Shown: positions 1 to 6,445, counted from the first letter of the stretch. The stretch is 6,450 nt of DNA from Desulfocapsa sp. (GCA_029942265.1 JAOZTO010000150.1:1-6450); one strand, 5' to 3'. Numbers and translations are program-made. Notes: generated by a model from the sequence alone, not told the origin.

Positions 1-60
1 CACTGCGAATTACGTTGGTCGGTAATTTTGCTTGTTTCCGGTGATACCGGCCGTTATGTG
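1..60. repeat. possible terminal remnant of an IS21-like element
   Basis: This stretch is more GC-rich than the nuclease gene beside it and contains a perfect 5-bp dyad at 38-50 (CCGGT-GAT-ACCGG). Two related motifs lie close together, around 9-22 (TTACGTTGGTCGG) and 38-54 (GATACCGGCCG). Repeated motifs of this style occur in the multiple-repeat ends of IS21-family elements. No istA/istB coding sequence is visible and the window begins here, so the rest of any element would lie to the left. The assignment rests on resemblance from memory and is weak; the dyad itself is certain. Confidence 0.25.
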
Positions 61-69
61 TGATAAAAT
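41..69 (+). promoter_or_regulatory. candidate sigma70-type promoter for the PD-(D/E)XK gene
   Basis: The -10 hexamer TAAAAT lies at 64-69 and is preceded by TGA, giving an extended -10. A 17-base spacer separates it from GTGATA at 41-46, which matches TTGACA at 4 of 6 positions. Transcription would start near 76, about 45 bases before the ATG at 123. The -35 falls inside the possible IS end, so the gene may be read from a promoter partly supplied by mobile DNA. This is inferred from consensus matching in AT-rich DNA, where chance matches are common. Confidence 0.35.
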
Positions 70-73
70 CAAT

Positions 74-117
74 ATGTGTAATTTCACATTCACTGAGACT
101 AAAGAATTTGTGAATTT
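74..117. promoter_or_regulatory. overlapping inverted repeats before the nuclease gene, possible operator
   Basis: Two small dyads share one arm. ATGTG (74-78) pairs with CACAT (85-89) across 6 bases. AATTTCACA (80-88) pairs with TGTGAATTT (109-117) at 8 of 9 positions across a 20-base loop. They sit at and just after the predicted transcription start, where an operator or a 5' leader hairpin could act. The repeats are directly visible; any regulatory role is a guess. Confidence 0.25.
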
Positions 118-122
118 AGGTT

Positions 123-1298
123 ATGGAAATAATTAAAGTTTGGAACGAATTATTGGAATCTCACATTGATCTAATAAATATTTTTATTAATAAATCTAAA
201 TTGACACATAAAGGGTATGTCGAAAGCATCTCAAATAGAACAGGAATTGGATTCAATGTTTTTATAATTTCTTCAGATCATTATTATAGAGAAAATTTCC
301 ATAGTGATATTATAAAGGCATTCCTTGATCCAAAGGAGAACCACAAAGAAGGATACAATTATTTACATTTATTTATAGAATTACTAAATAAATTTAGTAC
401 AAATTCAATTATAAAAAAGAATGATTTCAACAATTCAATTGTCGCAAGGGAAAGTAATTATATTGATATATTGATTACTGATCGTGATTCAAAGAAAGCA
501 ATTATTATTGAAAATAAAATTAACAATGCAGTTGATCAACAGCGTCAGTTACCACGCTATGTAAGTAGTATTGAAAAGGAATACTCTATCGTTGCAATAG
601 TATATTTGACGTTAAATTCATCAAAAAGGCCAGACAAGTACGATTGGAGTGATAATGAAATTAGAGAAATAGATCCAGTTTTAAAACTTATTCCAGCCTA
701 CGAAATAGAAACCTCTAAACCAAACCTGTATGATGACTGGATTGTTCCATCAATTATGAATTCTAATAATATTGATAGTTCATTTCTATTAAGACAATAT
801 GGAAAATTAATAAAATTTCTAAATACAAATACTATGGATACGATATCATTAAAAAAATTCTATAATTCGACAAAAGAAGGTAACAATTTAGAAACAGCAA
901 TATCTATTCGTAACATGTTGAATGATCTACCTGAATATTTGGCAATAAGAATAGAAGATCGATATAAAGAAAAATGTTATCCTTTTAAGAAAGTATGGCG
1001 GTACCAAAAAAGAGATACAGTATTTGAAGCATTTGAAATTGATGATTTGTTTTTTAAAATAGATATTTGGTGTGATATAGATGGTTATATTGTCGAATTT
1101 TGGGAATCAAGTCCTGAATATAACATTTATGCTGAGTATAAGGACAAGTTAGAAATTTTATCTGATTTTAAAATGAAAAATAATGAAAAAAATATAATAA
1201 CTAAGCATTTCAATATGTATGAAGAAAAAATATTATTGGAGTTTATAGATAAATTCCTACTTGAATTGAAACGAATTAAAGATCATGTAACCACCTAG
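123..1298 (+). CDS. PD-(D/E)XK nuclease superfamily protein
   Basis: This complete 391-residue protein has the hallmarks of PD-(D/E)XK nucleases of the PDDEXK_4 type. Near the N-terminus is E58 with an HSDIIKAFLDP stretch (60-70), the conserved block of that family. Then come E110, D115 in a beta strand, and IIIENK (127-132), giving the metal-binding D115, E130 and K132. A QLxxY element (142-146) follows the catalytic core, as in many members. The C-terminal half (about 230-391) has no motif I can assign and may be a specificity or partner domain. No signal peptide or membrane segment is seen. The expected activity is Mg2+-dependent DNA or RNA cleavage, but the target is unknown. The ATG at 123 has only a weak AGG six bases upstream. 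Base composition is strikingly A+T-rich compared with the genes to the right, which suggests transfer. No methyltransferase or helicase partner is visible, so it may be a solitary defence-type nuclease. The family call is firm; the role is inferred. Confidence 0.85.
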   Translation: MEIIKVWNELLESHIDLINIFINKSKLTHKGYVESISNRTGIGFNVFIISSDHYYRENFHSDIIKAFLDPKENHKEGYNYLHLFIELLNKFSTNSIIKKNDFNNSIVARESNYIDILITDRDSKKAIIIENKINNAVDQQRQLPRYVSSIEKEYSIVAIVYLTLNSSKRPDKYDWSDNEIREIDPVLKLIPAYEIETSKPNLYDDWIVPSIMNSNNIDSSFLLRQYGKLIKFLNTNTMDTISLKKFYNSTKEGNNLETAISIRNMLNDLPEYLAIRIEDRYKEKCYPFKKVWRYQKRDTVFEAFEIDDLFFKIDIWCDIDGYIVEFWESSPEYNIYAEYKDKLEILSDFKMKNNEKNIITKHFNMYEEKILLEFIDKFLLELKRIKDHVTT

Positions 1299-1385
1299 AA
1301 GTATGTAAATAATCACATAACAAAAAAATGCACCCGACTGGCTCACACGCGCGATCTTTTGAGTTTACCCAAGTATCTGCTACGC

Positions 1386-1937
1386 TCAATATTGGGATAG
1401 TGCAACAATTTTGTTAAGATATTTAACTTGTCTAATTTCAATGGATGTGCCTTTATCGCTGTTATATTCTTCGATCGCAGCTTTATTAGCAGCACTGCCG
1501 TCGATAGTTATCTTTTCGGGAATACCATTATGTCTGATGGCCTTGACCAAAAAACGTTTTGCTGCTTTTGTGTCTCGTTTCTTAGTCAGTAAAAAGTCGA
1601 TGGTATTTCCTTCTTTGTCAACGGCTCGATAGAGATAATACCATATGCCCTTGATTTTGATATACGTTTCATCCATCCGCCAACTTGAACCGACAGTTTT
1701 TTTCTGCTTCCGAAACTCAGCCTCGATAAGAGAAGTGTATTTAACACCCCACCGTTGAACTGTAGCATGATCAAGATCAATGCCTCTTTCTTCCATGAGT
1801 TCTTCGATATTACGATAGCTCAAGCTGTAACGCAAATACCAAAAGACAGCTTGAAGGACGATACACTTCGGGAAATGACCACCGGGGAGTTTTTCTTCAA
1901 CAACCCTTAACTTTCTCCACGGAAAATGAAACTGCTT
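1386..1937 (-). pseudogene. truncated IS6-family transposase
   Basis: The reading frame is open from 1937 to the stop at 1386-1388. It contains the N-terminal block HFPKCIVLQAVFWYLRYSLS, the helix-turn-helix region ending DHATVQRW, and the first two catalytic aspartates in WRMDETYIKIKG and ITIDGSAANKAA. After RQVKYLNKIV the frame runs into ALSQY and a stop. The family normally continues with an EQDHR-type motif carrying the catalytic glutamate, so the DDE triad is incomplete. No ATG or GTG exists in frame between the upstream stop (1938-1940) and the conserved region. The first possible start is a TTG at 1835, inside the conserved N-terminal domain. Intact members are roughly 230 residues; the TTG form would be 149. 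With both ends defective the gene is almost certainly non-functional for transposition. Confidence 0.85.
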
Positions 1938-1972
1938 TTAGCAGAGGTTAGCAAAATTGCCAAGGGAAAGGT

Positions 1973-1989
1973 AAATTTGCGACAGAACC
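1973..1989 (-). repeat. terminal inverted repeat of the IS6-like element
   Basis: On the minus strand this reads GGTTCTGTCGCAAATTT, matching the typical IS6-family terminus in sequence and in its position about 50 bases before the transposase frame. It marks the transposase-proximal end of the element. No partner copy is seen elsewhere in the window, so target-site duplication cannot be tested. Confidence 0.75.
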
Positions 1990-2017
1990 GAACCGCCTCA
2001 ACAACCTATAGACGCTA

Positions 2018-4348
2018 CTATTCGTGGTTACCAAAGAGAAAAGGAGTAGTCCGCATCCCTCTCAACCTTTTGGCCATACAGGAGATGTCATTAATACCGA
2101 CCTGAGAAATCCCATGTAAACGAGTCATCAAAAGTACTTGTTTTGCCACTAAATCAATTTCCTGAACATACATTGGAAACTGTTCAATCAAAGTGACTAT
2201 ATTTGAATCAGATATTTCTGAAAAATGAGATTTCCACCTACGAATTTGTGTATCTTCAGTTGGATAACTGAGAGACAAATAGTAAGCAAATTCTATGGGA
2301 ACCAAGTGTTCAGCGATGGAATCAGACACCACAAATAAAATTCCACTAAATGTACGCATTAACTCCTTAAAGCGTTGCCAATCTGGATACGCATCAGCTT
2401 TTTTACTCGTAAAACCTTCAAAAGTAAGAGCATCATCTACCAATACAATAATCTCCTGCTGTCCCGGTCTTGCCATAAACACATACTCCAGTAGGTTTAT
2501 TCTTTGTTGAGTAAAAGGATCCAAAGGCTTCTCCGCTTCCAGAGCTGTTTTGGAGAAAAGTTGAGAGATATTAAATTGACGAACCATTAGACCTGATTCC
2601 GCTGCTATCGCCTCAACACAATCAACGCCAATCCTTTTATTCTCAGAAGAAATAAGACCGCAAAATCCTTCCTTCGCCTGTTGTATCTCAGGAACCATTT
2701 GTGAAACAGCCTCCAGATTTTCCAGGTCAACTCGGCGAATGTCCAATTCTTCCAGCATAATTCGAGGAGCATATAATTTACCGACAGCACCAAGATCGAA
2801 CATGGATTTTGATTGATGACGTGCTGCTTTATGAATTTCTTCTACAGGAAGGGGGATCGGGTCTTGTTCTGCATCATTAGCCACCATAACGTTTCCAGAG
2901 GCCATGAGTAGAGTGTTTTTAATCAGGCCACCAGTGAAATGATACTTTCCTGCTAACATTTCTAAATCAACATCATCTCCAAAACAAATCCCATCTGGCA
3001 ATAACGCTTTCCATATGGCCAATCGTTCCTTTTCACTTGGCAAAGTAAAAGGGACCTTGAGGCTGATGCGTCTATCCAAAGCAGGATCCATCTTCACTGT
3101 TTTATTGGTGGCAAGAATAGTTAAGCAATCAGCTTTTTCAATCTCGATAAGAAAGCTACGACTCATACTACTGTTATCTGAAAGTAAATCGTCACATTCA
3201 TCAAGAAAAACGATACCGCCAACCAATTTTGCCTCGCGGAAAATATGTTGCATAGCATCTTCAAATGAAATTTCTGCCTGCCTAAGCCCCCCAACATTAA
3301 GACTGAGCAACTGACACCCTAGATGACTTGCAAGTCCATGTGCAAGCATAGTCTTACCAGTTCCTGACAAACCATAAAACAGGCAAGTAAGGCCTGTACC
3401 GTATCCAAAAGCACTACCTAACCCATTTCCAGATTTATTATTCGCAAGAAATGATTCGGTATATCGAATCAAGTCAAATTTTGTTTCTTCTGCCAGTACA
3501 ACCTGAGATAGCTTAATAGTCGGCCATTCTGAATCAATACAGAGAAGGTCAGTCTCATATACATTGTGATCATCCAGGCAAAACCGGCATATCCGTTCGT
3601 GTAGTTCCACATCTTTTTGTAGGAAGCTCACATGATAACCGGAAAGCTTGATAATCTCATATTTCAACAATGGATGATTAATGGCAAAGGTAGCTCGACA
3701 ATCCATCTGCTCTCTGTAATCTTTGCAAAGAACAGAAAAAATGAGACCGACCTCTAAATTACTCCCCACACTCCTGCTCCACAACTCAATATCACACGCC
3801 TCTAAAATTTCCATAAACTCAATAGAAGCATCCGCCACCAACACAAGTTGAAGCACTTTCATACTAAAGTCATCCAAACCATATTCTTTAGCTAATTCCT
3901 TAAATTTAAGGCTGATCCCTTTATTGGCTGAATTAGCTTCCATCACTTTTCGCCGTTCGGTCAGGTTATCAAGACATTCTGTTAACCCCTGTTTAGTATT
4001 GATTTCATGAGGAATTTTCAGGAACAAAATATCCTTAGCGGTATCCCATTGATTAATATGTTTTAGACGCAGATAGGCAAGAGCTAACCAAAGTTGCGCT
4101 TCAGTGATCAAAAATTCAACATAGGTAAGATTGTCTGCAAAAAAACAAACCTCTCCCGATTCCACTTGTTCATTCGTCACGATCTGTAACGGCTGTGGTT
4201 GTAAATAGATTGCTTCATTCATTCTTTCACCTGATTTTCGTTGTTTGGGTTTTTCCCCATTCATTCCATTAATGAACGCTTGCAAACTGATCTTGCGACG
4301 ATTTGCCATGGAGATCATTTTAGAATGAGGAATTCTGCGAAATGTCAT
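2018..4348 (-). CDS. AAA+ ATPase with one active and one degenerate AAA domain, partner of a ClpP-like peptidase
   Basis: The protein has 776 residues. Residues about 1-290 form a mostly helical N-terminal region. Within it, about 148-235 (LAKEYGLDDFSMKVLQLVL onward) resembles the winged-helix region of AAA proteins such as those of contractile injection systems; this is resemblance, not proof. The first AAA domain (about 290-510) is complete: Walker A GLSGTGKT (326-333), Walker B IVFLDE (379-384), sensor-1 ILATNK (411-416), arginine finger in DRR (425-427) and an FTGGLIKN sensor-2-like helix (471-478). A second AAA-like domain (about 555-765) is degenerate. Its P-loop position reads SSENKRIG with no GKT, while a Walker B-like IIVLVDD (633-639) and a sensor-1-like strand (669-677) remain. 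No membrane segment or clear ClpX-type IGF loop is visible. The start is well supported: AGGTGAC at 4354-4360 precedes the ATG by about six bases and overlaps the stop of the peptidase gene, implying coupled translation. The likely role is an ATP-driven unfoldase or remodeller feeding the peptidase. It does not match ClpX, ClpA, ClpC or Lon in architecture. Confidence 0.85.
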   Translation of the reverse strand: MTFRRIPHSKMISMANRRKISLQAFINGMNGEKPKQRKSGERMNEAIYLQPQPLQIVTNEQVESGEVCFFADNLTYVEFLITEAQLWLALAYLRLKHINQWDTAKDILFLKIPHEINTKQGLTECLDNLTERRKVMEANSANKGISLKFKELAKEYGLDDFSMKVLQLVLVADASIEFMEILEACDIELWSRSVGSNLEVGLIFSVLCKDYREQMDCRATFAINHPLLKYEIIKLSGYHVSFLQKDVELHERICRFCLDDHNVYETDLLCIDSEWPTIKLSQVVLAEETKFDLIRYTESFLANNKSGNGLGSAFGYGTGLTCLFYGLSGTGKTMLAHGLASHLGCQLLSLNVGGLRQAEISFEDAMQHIFREAKLVGGIVFLDECDDLLSDNSSMSRSFLIEIEKADCLTILATNKTVKMDPALDRRISLKVPFTLPSEKERLAIWKALLPDGICFGDDVDLEMLAGKYHFTGGLIKNTLLMASGNVMVANDAEQDPIPLPVEEIHKAARHQSKSMFDLGAVGKLYAPRIMLEELDIRRVDLENLEAVSQMVPEIQQAKEGFCGLISSENKRIGVDCVEAIAAESGLMVRQFNISQLFSKTALEAEKPLDPFTQQRINLLEYVFMARPGQQEIIVLVDDALTFEGFTSKKADAYPDWQRFKELMRTFSGILFVVSDSIAEHLVPIEFAYYLSLSYPTEDTQIRRWKSHFSEISDSNIVTLIEQFPMYVQEIDLVAKQVLLMTRLHGISQVGINDISCMAKRLRGMRTTPFLFGNHE

Positions 4349-4353
4349 TATCT

Positions 4354-4360
4354 GTCACCT
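4354..4360 (-). promoter_or_regulatory. ribosome binding site of the AAA+ gene, overlapping the clpP-like stop codon
   Basis: The minus strand reads AGGTGAC and is followed six bases later by the ATG at 4348. Its first two bases are the last two of the upstream gene's TAG stop (4359-4361). Such overlap normally couples translation of the two genes and favours matched production of interacting subunits. Confidence 0.75.
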
Positions 4361-4928
4361 ACCAACCATTGCGCCCACAAGGCTCAACAATATCAGCAAG
4401 TCCATATTTGATTGCCTCCTCAGGGTTCAACCAGGTATCCACATCCTGCAACAACTTCTTTTCAAGATCATCCTGATCTTTGATTTTGGAATACCGTAGA
4501 TAGTGTTCAACGATGCGCTTGTGCTCCAAATCCTCTTCTTTCCGATTGGCCAGAAGTTGGCTATGGTTTCCGGCAGAGATCCAGGAAAACCGATGAGACA
4601 AAATAGAAGTGCGAGCTGTGATCACCCGACGTCCCTTGGCACCGCACATAAAAAGAAGTAATCCCATGGAAGCAATCATTCCGATCCCTGTGGTATAGAT
4701 AGGAATACGTGACCATTCCATTATGTCAATGATTGCAAATCCGGCAGGACATGACCCACCAGGTGAATTGATGATCATCTGTAAGTGATCGGCCTCACCT
4801 TTGATGTTGTATTCGATAATTTCCTTGCAGATAGATTCGGACATACTGTCATTTACTGGGCCTGAAGCATAGATAATGCCATAATCATTGAGACCTCTTT
4901 CATCCTGCTCTTTTTCTTTTTTTGCCAT
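4359..4928 (-). CDS. ClpP-like serine peptidase (S14 family)
   Basis: This is a cytoplasmic Clp-type peptidase of 189 residues from the preferred start. The family signature INSPGG is clear. The catalytic triad is complete: Ser87 in MIASMG, His112 in ILSHRF, and Asp164 in QDVDTWLNPEEA, which aligns with E. coli ClpP Asp185. The final helix and strand (EEAIKYGLADIVE) also match ClpP. It differs from housekeeping ClpP in two ways. The N-terminal segment before the first beta strand (GIIYASGPV) is a short charged stretch, not the usual axial-loop sequence. The region after the catalytic His lacks the HQPxGG motif and instead reads SHRFSWISAGN. The ATG at 4928 is preferred because AAGGTGA (4934-4940) precedes it by a few bases; an ATG at 4982 would give 207 residues but has no such site. 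The gene precedes the AAA+ gene by 10 bases in one operon, so the two products probably work as a complex. Bacteriophage-like ClpP or a capsid-type S14 protease are alternatives, but no phage genes are nearby. Confidence 0.88.
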   Translation of the reverse strand: MAKKEKEQDERGLNDYGIIYASGPVNDSMSESICKEIIEYNIKGEADHLQMIINSPGGSCPAGFAIIDIMEWSRIPIYTTGIGMIASMGLLLFMCGAKGRRVITARTSILSHRFSWISAGNHSQLLANRKEEDLEHKRIVEHYLRYSKIKDQDDLEKKLLQDVDTWLNPEEAIKYGLADIVEPCGRNGW

Positions 4929-4950
4929 TTTGCTCACCTTTTGATATAAT
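4922..4950 (+). promoter_or_regulatory. near-consensus sigma70 promoter for the WYL regulator gene
   Basis: TTGCCA at 4922-4927 (5 of 6 to TTGACA) is separated by exactly 17 bases from a perfect TATAAT at 4945-4950. TG at 4942-4943 gives an extended -10 (TGATATAAT). Transcription would start near 4957, running toward the WYL gene. The -35 covers part of the clpP-like start codon (4926-4928), and the spacer covers that gene's ribosome binding site. RNA polymerase or a repressor bound here would also affect the opposite gene. This is the best promoter match I found in the window. Confidence 0.65.
4934..4940 (-). promoter_or_regulatory. ribosome binding site deciding the clpP-like start
   Basis: The minus strand reads AAGGTGA about five bases before the ATG at 4928. 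It fixes the start there and not at the in-frame ATG 54 bases further upstream. The site lies inside the spacer of the oppositely directed promoter at 4922-4950. Confidence 0.7.
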
Positions 4951-4995
4951 GTAAAAGTCATGGGATGAACCGCTTGAAGCATTTCTCATCCCGCC

Positions 4996-6096
4996 ATGAT
5001 TATTACTGTAAACTACCGGTGTGACGATTCCGGATACACGCCATCAACTTTTTTTCAGACTACAGGTAAACAATTGAGTAAGGGCGTAAATATTGTAAAA
5101 ATACTGAAGGTGTTTGATCTCCTCTGCAGCTTCCGTGGCACCACAGCCACACAAATTAGTGAAGAATTGGAGATTGACCGTACCAATGTGTATACATGGC
5201 TGCGTATCATTGAGAACGAACTGGGGTTTCCAATTATCAGAGAAAAAGATCAGGTAACAAACCAGACACGAATGAAGCTGGATAAAGAGTTTTATCAAAA
5301 GATGGGGCCACTGAATCTTCCGGATATAAAGCTCACTCCTCAGGAGCTAATTGCCCTGTTTATGCTTAAAGGTGAAGCTGGGGCAATTTACGACAGCAAT
5401 CTCGCCGACAATATAGATTCTGCATATAGTAAAATTGCGGCGTTTGCACCCAAAGGAATGGATAAGAAACTAGGGAAGCTCCAATCTCTGTTTCTGTTGA
5501 ACTCTAAAATGGCAAAAAGTTATAAAGGTAAGGAAGAGATCATCGACCAGCTCACCAATGCCATGCTGGACAATCAGACCTGCTATGTTTCCTATCACTC
5601 ATTTTATGACGATAAGGATAAAAATTTTAAGATTGATCCACTCCATTTTTTTGAACATCAAGGAGGACTATATATCTTTGTAAATGCAACTAGTTTTGAT
5701 GACATTCGTATTCTAGCTGTGGAAAGGATAAGTAAAGTTGAAGCATCTGGAGAGACTTTCACATATCCATCTTATTTTGATCCGGTGGCACGACAAAAAC
5801 AGGCATTTGGTTTGGTTAGTGATGAACCTTTGGATGTGGAGATCTGGTTTTCTGAACATCAGGCTCGTTATATTCGTGAACGGGTTTGGGCTGAAGATCA
5901 GGAGATTGTTGAACAGGATGACGGATCGATTGTCTTGAAAATGCGGACATCTGGAAGTTTTGAGATTAAGAAGTGGGTGCTTGGGTATGGGGCAGATGCT
6001 GAGATTTTGAGACCGGAAAATTTACGAAAAGAGATAAAATGTAACATCTCTCAACTAAATGCTATTTATAAAATATCGATACATTTTGCTGAATAA
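4996..6096 (+). CDS. WYL-domain transcriptional regulator with N-terminal helix-turn-helix
   Basis: This 366-residue regulator is divergent from the peptidase operon. A winged helix-turn-helix covers about 33-82, with ATQISEELEIDRTNVYTWLR as the DNA-reading part. A helical linker follows (about 110-190). The WYL domain spans about 195-257, with DPLHFFEHQGGLYIFV containing LYI where the name motif normally sits, and the family's late AVERISKVE segment (241-249). A C-terminal WCX-type extension covers about 278-347. WYL domains bind nucleic acids or nucleotide-type ligands, and regulators of this type control many defence loci; here the likely target is the shared intergenic region. The start is uncertain. 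The ATG at 4996 has no recognisable ribosome binding site, and the first 26 residues look unlike the family. A TTG at 5074, preceded by ACAGG at 5062-5066, would give 340 residues beginning at SKGVNIVKIL, close to where such proteins usually begin. Confidence 0.85.
   Translation: MIITVNYRCDDSGYTPSTFFQTTGKQLSKGVNIVKILKVFDLLCSFRGTTATQISEELEIDRTNVYTWLRIIENELGFPIIREKDQVTNQTRMKLDKEFYQKMGPLNLPDIKLTPQELIALFMLKGEAGAIYDSNLADNIDSAYSKIAAFAPKGMDKKLGKLQSLFLLNSKMAKSYKGKEEIIDQLTNAMLDNQTCYVSYHSFYDDKDKNFKIDPLHFFEHQGGLYIFVNATSFDDIRILAVERISKVEASGETFTYPSYFDPVARQKQAFGLVSDEPLDVEIWFSEHQARYIRERVWAEDQEIVEQDDGSIVLKMRTSGSFEIKKWVLGYGADAEILRPENLRKEIKCNISQLNAIYKISIHFAE
4999..5027 (-). promoter_or_regulatory. candidate promoter of the clpP-like/AAA+ operon
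   Basis: Read on the minus strand, TCGTCA (5022-5027, 4 of 6) and AATAAT (4999-5004, 5 of 6) are 17 bases apart. The predicted start near 4992 leaves a leader of about 64 bases before the ATG at 4928. If real, this transcript and that of the WYL gene would overlap at their 5' ends, because the + strand start (about 4957) lies inside this leader. The match is modest and other positions are possible. Confidence 0.3.
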
Positions 6097-6184
6097 ATGA
6101 CTTATTTGATTTCATATTTAAGACTGTAACACAACGGTAATGTATCGTATGATAATATTTTTTTCAATCGAACAGGGATAAATT

Positions 6185-6445
6185 ATGGGTGAATTTCAAG
6201 AGATTGTCGAACGAACCTTAACAATTTTTGAAGAGACAGTAAACGAAAGTGGAGGCATACCAGAGCGAGAAATCGAAACCATTGTTGAGGATGCCATAGG
6301 TCAAGGTGTTGGCAAATCAGTTAATTGTTATCCGGGAACCCCATCTAACACATGTTATGAGATGGCTTTTTTTGTTTCTTTACAGGGATCCATTTATGAG
6401 TCCGTTTATTTAATAGCATTTTTGTTCGATGTCGAGGTAAATTGA
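6185..6445 (+). CDS. small acidic protein of unknown function
   Basis: This is a complete 86-residue open frame with a good ribosome binding site (AGGGA at 6174-6178, six bases before the ATG) and a TGA stop just before the window ends. I do not recognise the family. The first 45 residues are glutamate-rich and probably helical (EIVERTLTIFEETV, then EREIETIVEDAIGQ). The rest looks like beta strands with hydrophobic stretches (YEMAFFVSLQG, SVYLIAFLFDVEV) and two cysteines (C48 and C57). There is no signal peptide. The hydrophobic segments are broken by charged or polar residues, so a membrane span is unlikely. It lies 88 bases after the WYL gene on the same strand and could be read from it or from its own promoter. 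Whether it belongs with the peptidase-ATPase module or starts a different unit to the right cannot be told here. Confidence 0.65.
   Translation: MGEFQEIVERTLTIFEETVNESGGIPEREIETIVEDAIGQGVGKSVNCYPGTPSNTCYEMAFFVSLQGSIYESVYLIAFLFDVEVN

Larger units (their letters stand above)
1386..1989 (-). mobile_element. remnant of an IS6-family insertion sequence
   Basis: The element reads on the minus strand, from its terminal inverted repeat at 1989 to a broken end near 1404. The left end GGTTCTGTCGCAAATTT closely resembles IS6-family ends (GGNNCTGTTGCAAA-like), and the transposase remnant inside has IS6-type sequence. About 585-600 bases remain of a usual length near 800. No matching right repeat is found, and transposase similarity stops abruptly after the KYLNKIV motif (codons ending at 1404), so the right side has been deleted or recombined away. 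The element ends only 28 bases from the stop codon of the AAA+ ATPase gene. It is presumed immobile. Confidence 0.8.

Noticed and set aside
74..89. CRP-like site (TGTG...CACA) before the nuclease gene
   Set aside because: The arms are separated by 6 bases, not the 8 needed for a TGTGA-N6-TCACA site, so only a generic dyad is reported.
1299..1340. Terminator after the nuclease gene (TATGT/ACATA hairpin)
   Set aside because: The stem is only 5 AT-rich pairs, and it is followed on the + strand by A residues, not a T run.
1386..1410. Possible right terminal repeat of the IS6 remnant (TGCAACA at 1401-1407)
   Set aside because: Only a few bases resemble the left repeat and the GGTTCTG end is absent. 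The element is better explained as truncated.
1411..1632. Open frame of 73 codons on the + strand
   Set aside because: It is antisense to the conserved transposase remnant, which has clear family motifs. It has no ribosome binding site and no recognisable sequence.
3015..3314. Open frame of 99 codons on the + strand
   Set aside because: It lies wholly antisense to the first AAA domain, whose Walker and sensor motifs establish the true frame.
5738..5938. Open frame of 66 codons on the + strand
   Set aside because: It is a shifted frame inside the WYL gene over its conserved C-terminal domain.
6127..6158. Promoter for the small acidic protein (GATAAT at 6151-6156)
   Set aside because: No hexamer at 16-18 bases upstream resembles a -35, and AT-rich intergenic DNA gives such -10 matches by chance.
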